64,000 nt of DNA, from positions 3,472,001 through 3,536,000 of the forward strand of contig NC_087381.1 of assembly GCF_963675165.1 (NCBI RefSeq), in the 5' to 3' direction. This document shows positions 51,242 to 63,200 of the stretch, in pieces. The notes under the pieces were generated by a model. It saw nothing but the letters and a program-made list of their open reading frames with translations, searched no databases and was not told the origin of the DNA. This stretch comes from Halichondria panicea. Lineage: Eukaryota; Porifera; Demospongiae; Suberitida; Halichondriidae. Position 1 is the stretch's first letter, and every line of letters starts with the position of its first letter. A program made the position numbers and the translations under genes.

Positions 51242-54200
51242 GTTTTTTTTATAGATATAAGTGCATGTCAATTGTATTTATCTTCTATAGCTATATATAC
51301 TGTAATTATAGACATGCTTATAGTTATAGATATATATATCCTTGATTCCAGGCCTATAATTATAGCTTTTGTATTGTGGCATTAACGTATAGAATTCAAG
51401 TTCAGTGCATATAATTATAATTATATATTTTTAGATACATGCATGCATGCATGCATGCAGTTGGTTTTGTGGTATTGATATTATATGAAATCTCTGACTT
51501 TTACAGCGCAGCAACTGAGTATCACCTCTCCAGTAGATCAGTTGGATATACTACCTGGAGAAGATGTGACTTTCAGTGTCAGTATCACTCTCACTTCTAA
51601 CGTTTTTTTCTCCTTATTTCTTTGGAATAAAGACAATGTTCCACTCTCGGACGAAAAGGATTCAACCTTAACCATTCAATCGGTAGACAAAAGTGATGCT
51701 GGGGAATACTTTGTAACCGTCGTGTGGATTTTTTCGGATGGAACATCCACTGTCATGCACTCTAACACTGCTCTTTTAACCATTTGTAAGTTGTATACTG
51801 GCCGGCCCTGATCGACCAGTGACCTAGCCTCGAGACCAGGCCGATTAAAATTGGCCTGGATTTGAGGCTACCAGTGACCATGCCTGCACACTGTAAAAAT
51901 GAAGTGTGCTGAGCATAACTTTTTTGAAAAGCGTGCTATAATAATTATATGCAACATTTTAGTGTGCTCATCGCACTTAATTTTTAATAGTGATTATAAC
52001 ACTACAATTATACTACACTACACTATACTACACTACACTATACACATATAATTATACAGATATAATATGCATTTCCTTATCAGTGAGTGTGGTGCAAGCT
52101 GCGCTGTGCAATACCTCTCTTGCCATGTTTTGTTTTGCTTTAATTTGCATAGAGTAAACAACCGATTATCGAACATGTGCTATCTTCGAACGCTTGTATT
52201 GCCATCAAAATCCGAACGATTAATACCTCTTTACGTGAACTCATAGGCCACGGTGGATTTCCAACGTGACCAATGAGATCGCTCACAAGCATCAGGTGAC
52301 TTGAATAGGAGAGCAAATAGTGAAACTTTACATGCCAGTTGAGCAGCAAGCTGGCTGAGCAGAGATAGCAGATGTGGTTGGTTTTGTTAGCTTGTACAGT
52401 GACGTATTACATTCCATTGTGAAATGACTTCACGTAAAGAGTGCTCAGACGGACACCAAAGGTGCGGCTGATTCATGAGACTATTGTTTAGCCTCGATTC
52501 CAGGCCGAGTTGTTTCTAGCTAGGCCGACAACTATATGGAACGCCGTTTGCGATAAAATTCAGGCAGAATGTGATAGGCGTGTGCATCCAATATAAAATC
52601 GATTTTTGAAAATCAATTTTTAATAATCGATTTTTTACAGTTGATTTCCGATTTACACATGAACGATCTTTGACAATCGATCTGATTTTAATATTATTTT
52701 TATACACTGTTTATTGTTTATTAATTTTGTATAATCCCATCTACTCGCTTTCATCATTGATACAGGAATAGAGGGATGGCAACAAAAGCGCCTCGAATAG
52801 CCATTCGTGTTTCCATGTGGTTTAATCAAGGCCGCCTACTTCAACGACCAAAGACACAAAAAAGAGACAAGATTGTCTTACTGTCAGTATAAATTATAAG
52901 ATTTCTGCTGCTTAATCAATTAAATGCTTTAGGCCATAATTATATGCTACTGTAATTGTAACACAATACACTAGGTATAGTTAGGCAGTTCTAGCTATAA
53001 TAATAGTAGCAGGAGGTACATAGTGTCGCATGAATCTCTAGCTATTTCACAACAATCGAAATCATGTTTTTGTCATCTCTAAACGATGCCTCAGAGCAAG
53101 TGGCATCAAATCAAAGTTTTGGGGACTTGGAAAGGGCCGTAAAAGGTGTTTTACCGCGTTGGGTGAAGGAAACACGAATGCTCCTCAAGCCTCTGTATTG
53201 ATGGTGCGCATGTGATCCGTTGCTAGTTTACAGTTGTAGGCGATCTTTGAAGGCGAAAAAAAACACTGTTTTTCTTATCTACGCTTTATAGATACGATCC
53301 TCCGATTCACGATCATTCCTGTTACTCTTTTTTCCGATAAAACCGTTACGGTGAAAGCGAGTAGATGGTAAACAATGAACAGTGTATGAGAATAGTTTGG
53401 GAGTGTTCATTACATAGGCCACGCAATGAAGTGTACTCCTTAATGATCGTACGCCACATAATTATATGCATTGACTGAATGGGGTTAATTCTCCTGAAGC
53501 ATTTAGTAATAGTGGTTCTCTAAGAATGGACGCTGGAAGTCCAAATTCGAATAGTGAAAAGAATCCTATTGGCAAAAGCCCATTGTGATCTTCTCTACAA
53601 ATTATGGATAGGGAACATTTGTTGGCGGTTCTTTGTTTAACCGCACGCGCTATGTGCCTCCTACCGTGCGCATTTAATGTGCCTACCGCGAGCGCTTAGA
53701 TTAAACATGTGCAATCAACAAAACTTTCGTGCGCGCTTAGAATTTAAGTGCACACGGTAATTGTGGCGGAGGCGGGTGACCAGAAGCATAACTTTCATTA
53801 AAAGTGGCCTAACACTCTTGAGTGAGAGCAAACCATGGCGAGAGGCACTAGTACAGCGCAGCTTGCACCAATCGTTAGTTCAGTTTAATCACTTGTGGCC
53901 TGAATTACAGCAGTAAGCAATAAGTAGTCAGTAATCGCACTATGACTGGTATATCGTTAATTATCATTGTGCAGTGGAAACCCCTGTAATCACCTTGCAA
54001 CCTGAAAGCAGGCAGTATGTTACAATGGAAACTGATGTCATGTTCAGTGTAATGGCTGTTGGGGGATCTCTGAGTTATCAGTGGCAGAAAAATGGCGTCA
54101 ACATTTCTGATACTTTTAACACATATTCTGGAACAAAATCAAACACTCTGACTGTTTCAAATGTGACTGACCTAGACAGAGGCTCTTATCGCGTTTCGGT

Positions 54201-57200
54201 TAGCAATCCAATCGGTGCTGTCACTTCGAATCAAGTTAACCTGACTATACGTGAGCTATTAATCAACTATGCATTCCATTTCTGATAATTATGTTCAGCT
54301 TGCAGTATAAATCTAGTCTAGATTTTTCTTTTTTTACAGTGACTGCCCCAATTGTAACTACGCAACCACTACACCAGATGAATGTACCTGAGGGGTTGGA
54401 TGTAACATTCAGTGTCTCAGTAACTGGGTTCATGCTCGTGTATCAGTGGCAGAAAGATGGAATAAACATTTCAGACACGGCTGAAACATACTCAGGCACA
54501 AATATGACCACACTGATGGTGCTGTCAGTAACAGAACCAGATGATACTGGCAATTATGTAGTCATTGTGTACAATAATGCTGGTAGTGCAGAATCTGATC
54601 ATGCAGTTCTGACAGTTTGTAAGTTGAAGAGTATTTTATTAATGTGTAAATTGAAACCAATATTCTCTTCAGTGGCTCCTCCTATTATTGATGTTCAGCC
54701 GATGGATGACTGTGTTCCAATTGGTGTCACTGCTGTGTTCTCTGTAGAAGCTGTTGGTGATCTCCAGTGGTTCAAAGTAACTGCTGATGGAGATGACATT
54801 GTACTCGAAGATGCAGATGAAATTATATCTGGAGCAACCACAGCAACACTGTCTGTACTTGAAGTGTCTAGTGCCGATATTTTCTATGTTGTGGTGAGCA
54901 ATGCTGCTGGTTCTGTCCAGTCTGATCAAGCCAACATCATCCTTCGTAAGTATAATATCTAAAGTGTAATGATGAGGGGATGTATTTTGTAACTATTTAC
55001 ATTGAGAGTCGGTCGGATTCATGTTGTTTTCATTTTTTCAAGTGAGTGTGCCAGTAGTTGATACAAAAGTATCAAACCTGACCAATGAAATCCCTGGATC
55101 TGATGTGATGTTTACAGTTGTAGCATCGGCCGAATGTGGTAATCTCTCCTACCAGTGGTTAATGGAAGCCAACGAGCTCACTGATGGCGCAAAGTACTCT
55201 GGGGTTACCACAGACACTCTGACTGTATTGAACATTGTACATCCTAATGATGAGGGGATGTATTTTGTACTTGTGACCAATGCTGCTGGAACCATATCTT
55301 CTGATGCAGCCTTGCTTGATATAGGTGAACAATTAAATTATGTAGCTTGCTTTTGCTGTCATTAATTCTCTTTATGAGAAGATATGAAGAAGAGTGTGTT
55401 AAAAAGAAGAAGTTGATCATTCTATTAGCAAGGATAAAAATTCACTCACTTTTTTCACCCCGTTTAAAATTATTTTGTTTATAGCATGTTATTGATACTT
55501 TCTTTCAGTTGAACCTCCTTCCATTACAACACAACCCTCTCATCAGCTTATGGTGCTACCAGGTTATGACGTTATATTCAGTGTGACTGCTAGTGGTGAC
55601 TCTCTGTCCTATCAGTGGAGAATGGGCGGTGTTGTCATCAGTGATGAATTTGGGGTCTACAATGGGACAGCGACAGACACTCTAACTTTGTTCAATGTAC
55701 AAGAACCAGAGGATGAGGGAGTGTACACTGTTGTAGTTTCAAATGATGCTGATTCGGTAACCTCCGATGAAGCTACACTCGAAATAGGTGGGTAAATGTA
55801 GTAATATTGAAGGTGAGATAGCTACATATATGCAATGGATATCTGGTGACACGCTTATAGATTTGTGTATGGTTTCAATGGCCTGTTCTTATTTTTAAAC
55901 TGTTGACTATAGTAAATTTTTTCCCTCCAGTCAACTGTGACGCACTGGTCCCCCCTATCAACAGTAGTATCACATACTCCAACAATTCCATTCTTGATTA
56001 CGGCGGCTTCTCCATTGGTGCTAATGCTACCTACAGCTGTACAACGGGACAGCTATTCATTGGGGACACTACTCGGATATGTCTACAAACTGGGGAATGG
56101 GGTGGAGAGGAACCCCAGTGCTTGGGTAAGTATATAGCAATGTTCACTGTGTTCACTACATCGTATACGTAACCTAAAACTATTGGCAATCTATTTCTTC
56201 CTACATTCATATACACAATAGACTATTGTTCTCCACTGACTATCGACAATGGAACAGTCATTTATTATCCTGCCAACAGAAGCAAGGATCAGAACCTTCC
56301 GTTAGGAGCCACTGCAAACTTTGCATGTGATCCCGGCTACTCTTTTATGGGAATTGAGCGAACTTGCATGGCCAGTGATGACGGATCGGGTATGGGCAAC
56401 TGGAGTGAACAGGATGCTGTGTGTCAGTGTAAGTTTGCACTTGATTTCCAGCTTTTTTAGTGCTGGAATGCGTATAAAGTGTCTCGGTCTCCATGCTGTA
56501 AATTTGCACAATCCGGTTTACGTTACATGCACTCCTTAGAATCCACTGTAAATCTGACAAAACATGCACAAAATGTTCAGCTTCACAGCTGCTTACTGCT
56601 TCACTAGACTTGTTCATGCATAGCAACCTGTCCTCCGTTGATTGCCCCTGCTGATGGTGACATCTCGTATGACCCGGCTGCTCTGCCAAATGGGGAGTAT
56701 AGTGTTGGTGTGGTAGCCACGTTCTCTTGTGACAATAACTTCGATCTGTTTGGACCTGCCACCAAAACGTGCTTGGATGACCACACCTGGGACAACAGCG
56801 ATCCCACCTGCGAAGGTAAATAGAGTCTTGAAATGGCAATGCAAAGTTCATTATAATTGCCATGACATGACATTATTGTCATACATCTTTTCCATGCAAC
56901 CATTTTGAGAAGTGTATACCGTATAGAGGGAAATTTTCGTGTGGTGCAAATTTTCGTGTTTTTTCGAGGGCAGAGAAGTAACACGAAAATTAAAACCGAG
57001 ATAAACTCCCACACACTGGTAGTTTCACATGCAAAGCTATTGGTAGGTGTGGTTTCCTAGTATTGAACCCCGCGAATATTAGAAGCTGAGGGCTCTGAAG
57101 CCAAATAGCGAAAATTTGCTCCCGCAAGAAAATTTTCCAATATACCAATTTCTGATTCTTGTAATGTATGATTGATTGATGACGCAGTTTACGTATATCA

Positions 57201-60200
57201 CATGCCCTCTTTAGAATCCGTTGTCTATCTCCATGCTGTAAATTTGATGAAACGTGCACAAAATGTTCTTTAGCTTCACAGCTCCTTACAGCTTCCCTTC
57301 ATTCATAGCAACCTGTCCTCCGTTGATTGCCCCTGCTGATGGTGGCATCTCATATGGCGTCCCGGCTGCTCTACCCAATGGGGAGTATGGTGTTGGCACG
57401 GTAGCCACGTTCTCTTGTGACAATAACTTTGATCTGTTCGGATCTGCCACCAGAACGTGTCTAGGGAACCACACCTGGGACAATAGCAACTCAATATGCC
57501 GAGGTAAGTAAATGGTATTGTGAAGATTGCCAATGACAAGGATGACATGACATAGTCATATACATCTACTTATAATTATTAGCAATTTCCCTTAATTTAT
57601 TGTAAGACTGCATGCATGTACAGTACATGGTTCACTGGTTAGAATCTATTGCCTGTCTTAATGCTGTAAATCTGACAAAACGTGCACATAATGTTCAGCT
57701 TCACAGCTGCTTACTAGACTTGTTCATGCATAGCAACCTGTCCCCCGTTGACTGCCCCTGCTGATGGTGGTATCTTGTATGACCAGGCTTCTCTGGCCAA
57801 TGGGGAGTATGGTGTTGGCGTGATAGCCACATTATCTTGTGACCATAACTTCGATCTGTCTGGATCTTCCACCAGAACGTGCCTGGGGAACCACACCTGG
57901 GACAATAGCGACTCAACATGCCAAGGTAAGTACAGTATTGGGTATTGTGATTGCATTTTGCCAATGTCATATATCCACCTATAATTATTATGCCTCGGTA
58001 CGGGTGCGCATGCGCAAGCGAGGTATATGGTAGTGTGTTTGTGCATATATCTGTCTGTGTGTGTAGACTGCTACAACCAGTGGCGGATCCAGAGGGGGTT
58101 CTTTGGATTCAATTGAACCCCCCTCTGAGAGACAGAAGTGAGTGGGAGGCTGAAGCCACTACTAGGCACTATAGCTATATAGCTAGTTTTTTCTTTCTTA
58201 CAACTTTTATATGCAGTTAATTATCACTTACTTTTAGTTATTTCAAGTCCTGTGAAGGCTTGTTTTATTTTTAATTAAGCCCAGCCAGTGTAGCTTTTCT
58301 GATCATGGATAGATTGATGACAGTATGACATACATAGTAGCAGGAGATAACAGAAATGGATGGAATCATCTTGCTCTTCAGCTTTAAAGTCTACAACTAG
58401 AGATCGTCTGCTGTTCTGCATGCTGATTGCTGATCTAAGCCACACCCACTTTGTGAGCTCGAGCTGGTCAGAAAGGGGGGCACGTGCCCCTTGTGGCCTG
58501 CACTGGATCCGCCCAGAGGAGGTCGGACATCACTTGAACTTTCACTAATTATGACCTTTTAATTTTCGTTTTTGCTGACTCAGCAGTAGAACATGACTGG
58601 ATCATAGATAGTAGAGGGGAGGGATTGGAAACACAGGGATTTCACGCGGCCCATGCGTGTCGCATCGGAAATTGACAGGAAGTTAATTTAATGGGAGGAG
58701 ATTGGGGGAAAAGCTGCTTATTATAGATGCTGATCAACTACTTAGCTACTGTAGTTGCTCTGGTTGCTGCTGTACATCCAATGACTGACACTTTTCTCTT
58801 TGCAAATACTTGAGTGGAGATTACACATTCTCAACAAACCTTGAAAATAACAAGGCATGCATTTACAAAGAAATTAAATCTAGGAATTCGATAATTATTT
58901 ATACTTTATGGTACTATAGTACTAGGCACTGTTCATTATAATAGACTGCCTCATAACATTATGACTTTCACACAATCACACAATTTTTATGTTTACATAA
59001 AAATGTTTACAAACACAAAACATAATTTTTATGAGCCTGACGCCCTTTTAGGCAATGGTGTATTCTCGTCATTGGTCACTGTTTAGCTCTTGCAAAAGAA
59101 TTTACTAATCATAATACATAACAGTGGGGTTATCATGTGTCCCTCCCCTCTGCCGTTGGCATACAAAAGGGTCTTGGCAGATTTTCTGATTTTCTGAGTA
59201 CCCCTGGGAAAAAAATGTATGGGTAAGTTTGAATTAGTATATTTCCAAAATGATAAACGTTAGCAAGGAAAATCTTTTCTTACTGCACATCGGGATCATT
59301 AAGCAACATGTAGAACTAAACAATAGTGATGTACAATTTATTGTTAACCAGTAGCTCCCCCGCAAAACAAGTTACTTTTGAATCCTTGTTTTCACACTTA
59401 AAAGCAAATATTGAACATTTAACAGCATAATGCTCAACTTGGCTATGCCTACTGCATATTTCAATGCTCCCTCTACACTCTGATCACTCTCAAGCAACCA
59501 TGACTACTTTCTAGCTCAAGATATCCCCCCACAAAGTTTCTTACTTACCAATTCTTAGCTAAATACATGTAAAACAGTGTAACATGGAGCTCTGATGATC
59601 AAATAAATTAGGTAAATGATGTAAACCATACATTTACTATGGATAATGTACATACAGACTAGCTCTGCCAGTGCTTACTGCAGTTTTCTTCACTTTCTTC
59701 TCTTTTGTCTTTGCATCTGGCTCGCAATCAATCGCAATCAATACTTGCGGAATGCAACGCATGGTGTCAGAATTCTCTAGGGCAATACATTGGTCACCTG
59801 AGATGTTTCCAATCCCTCCCCTCTACTATCTATGACTGGATCTAGGCGGATCTAGCTAGTATGGCTATTATGTGCTGATAGGGTTAGGTCCAGTAACCAA
59901 GACACCAAACACAACTAGCTGTCAACAGATTCAGCGACAGAAACCGTGCAGAAATATAGTCTCATGAGTCGCCCTCTATAACATAGACTCGTAATTATAG
60001 GCCGCCCAACTTTTAGAGGGAAGCTGAAATAGAGACTAGCAGAAGTAGACTGGAAACCACTCCCTTCGCTTCTGGGCTCTGGGGACTGGCAAGTTGCCGT
60101 GTTGAGAGTTGTCCTGTTGGAATGCAATTAGAACAAACCACAAAATGAGTAATGCGTGGGTGATATTGTTCAGCCTCGATAACAGGCTGCCAAGTGAATG

Positions 60201-63200
60201 TACTAGGTCGGTAACATTTTGTGCAGTAATAGTTAGCGTGTGGGCGGTGGCACATGAATATTTGTGACGTTTACATTCTTGTGGCAGCGTGACATTCCTC
60301 ACGCACTGGGACAACTCTCAACACGGCAGCTTGCCAGTCCCTTTCAGGCTCCGAGAGAAGGGGAGTGATTTCCAGTCTATAGCAGAAGTACAGTAGACGC
60401 TACTGCTGAGTCAGCAAAAACGAAAAGCGATTTGGCCTGGAATGTTATTAAAAGGTCATAATTAGTAAAAGTTCAAGTGATGTCCGACCTCCTCTGGGAT
60501 CCGCCACTGTGATTGCAGACTGTTAAAATTACTTTGCAGTGCTGACAGGTGGTAATATTCAATGATGTAATGCGAATGTTTTTAGTAGAGTCTTTGTCCC
60601 GCTCAACTGACTGTGCTACTGGAACCCCACTTCAAGAATCCTAGATTCGCCACTGACAGCTGCTCAAAGATCAATGAAGTTCAAGTCAGAGTTTCTAGTT
60701 ATGTTTTCTTGGTTCTCGAGTTATGCCTAGTTTTGCTTACTTTGGAAGGACAAAACAATGCTTGGTTCTCGAGTTACACTAGTTTTGCTTACTTGGAGTG
60801 CCATTGCAACCTTTTCAGAAGAGTGCGTAGCAAAACTTGTTCACTGAGTGTTGCTACTCTACTTAGTAGCTAGTTCTGCACAATTAAATACGCTAACAAG
60901 AGCAGATATTTGTTATGTTAGCAACACTTCCCAGAAACCGCACATGTTGTGATTGCGTAGTTCAGTGATACAAACCACAGACCACAGTTGACTTACATGT
61001 AACAGCACTCATGGGCATTAATTGAATAGTGACGACAGAGATGACCGCATTTCAAGGAAGTGTTGCTAACATAGTACTGACTACTGTCAAGTGATGACGC
61101 AGGAGCAGGCAATTGCTGTTACTAGCAGTTCAACACTCTTGACGCTAACTATAATTATGGTAGCTGCAAGAGTGAGAAGAGAGCTGCAAGGCTCTGCTGA
61201 TGCAGCCATTCATTTTAGACTTGGATCAATCCTTTGGTTTTGAGGCTTACAACTCACAGACATGAGATAGAGAATGGTGTACCAGAGGTGTGAGCACAGC
61301 CGTACAATTATAGCAATTAATGTTTTAATCCTCCTGATACGTACAGTACGCAGTTTACATATACTTAGACTACATTACGTCATCTGTAATTGATCTGATT
61401 GGCTAAAAACAGTAGATTACATGGAAGCATAATCTACAAGAAGGTACTTATTCTACAGGAAGTGGACGCATATTCTACAGGAAATGGGCACCTATTCTAC
61501 AGGAAGTGGACACATATTCTACAGGAAAATCCGAAATGGGCACATATTCTACAGGAAGTGACAAACATTTGCAGGAAGTTCTCAAAAGTTGGAATGAAAT
61601 TTTTAGTGAAAGTGACAAGAAGATGACAAAAACATTATAAAAAACACAGAAAGCAATAGTTTGTTCAGTCAATATCCATTCTTTCCATGTCCACTGTTAC
61701 TTTGCATTGCTTTTTTCAGTTGGGCATGGGCAGGGGGGCCAGGAAGCATCAAAAACACTTCAGCAATCGCTTGACACTTTCTATTGAATTTTTTAAGGTT
61801 CCATGCCGGTCCAGTCTGCTCTATACCCCTCCACTCCACCACAGAGTTTCATTCTTCTTCTTGCAGTGTTGCAGTCAGTCTTTTTACTTGTCTGTTCTCT
61901 TCAAGAAGCGTTTCACAAGCTCTACTAAGTTTTACTGTAGTTTTTCGTTGTTTTGAAGCCTTCTTCTTGTCTTTTTCTGTCAACTGGTGTCTCTCACAGC
62001 TCGTCCAGCTCGCACAAATTTCAATTTCTGTTGCTACGCACCAAACCTAGCTTTTTATAACCATGCCTCTCGAGCATGCGCAATGAAGTCCAAGTTAGAT
62101 AGACCACACCCACTCGTAGAATATGCGTCTTAGTAACCACCTTGGTTACGGTTAAATTCCCTCGGCTTTGCACCTCGGGCTAACCGCAACCGCGGAGGTT
62201 ACGTAGACGCATATTCTACTCTTAGGTGTAGTCTATCCTATACATCACATGCACTCTTTAGAATCCATTGTCTGTCTTTATGCTGTAAATTTGACGAAAC
62301 ATGCACAAAATGTTCAGCTTCACAACTGCTTATTGCTTTTCACTAAACTTGTTCATGCATAGCAACCTGTCCCTCGTTGACTGCCCCTACTAATGGTGGC
62401 ATCTCGTATGACCAGGCTTCTCTGGTCAATGGGGAGTATGGTGTTGGCGTGGTAGCCACGTTCTTTTGTGATAATAATTTTGATCTGTCTGGATCTGCCA
62501 CCAGAACGTGCTTGGGGAACCACACCTGGGACAATAGCAACTCAACATGCCAAGGTATATAAGTACAGTATTGAAGAGGAGTGATTTATTGCATTTTGTT
62601 GCATTGCCAATGTCAAGGTGACATGACATAGTTGTACATCCACCTAATCGAATAATTTATTGCATTTACATGCAGTACGTGGTTCATTGTCTATCTCCAT
62701 GCTGTAAATTTGATGAAAGATGCACAAAATGACCAGCTTCACAGCTGCTTACTGCTTTACTAAACTTGTTCATGCATAATTATAGCAACTTGTCCCCCGT
62801 TGACTGCCCCTGCTGATGGTGACATCTCATATGACGTCCCGGCTGCTCTGCCCAATGGGGAGTATGGTGTTGGCGTGGTAGCCACGTTCTTTTGTGACAA
62901 TAACTTCGATCTGTCTGGATCTGCCACCAGAATGTGCCTGGGGAACCACACCTGGGACAATAGCGACTCAAGATGCCAAGGTAAGTACAGTCTTGAAATG
63001 CTAATGTGAATATTATTGCCTAGGACAGTAAGTGCATGGTTCACTGGTTAATATTCATTGTCTTCCTTCATCCTGTAAATTGACAAAACGTGCACCAGCT
63101 TCACAGCTGCTTACTGCTTCACTAGACTTTTTTTCATGCATGCATAGCAACCTGTCCTCCGTTGACTGCCCCTGCTGATGGTGGCATCTCATACGACGTC

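Larger units (their letters stand above)
58078..60655. mobile_element. Insertion with CAGTGGCG termini (hAT-like ends)
   Basis: Starts CAGTGGCGGATCCAG and ends CTAGATTCGCCACTG, interrupting a family 2 element. CAGTGGCG ends are known in hAT-type transposons, but the flanking duplication is not clear and no transposase was recognised. It contains further inverted pairs: 58,499-58,588 with 60,402-60,509, and two nested elements listed below. Confidence 0.65.

Noticed and set aside
56345-56863. Long minus-strand frames (up to 172 codons) opposite the CCP array, repeated at each copy
   Set aside because: They are antisense shadows of the CCP exons, repeated because the exons are duplicated. No start context or domain supports them.
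58078-60655. Search for a transposase inside the CAGTGGCG-ended insertion
   Set aside because: All frames are short and broken. None shows hAT BED or dimerisation motifs, so it is treated as non-autonomous.
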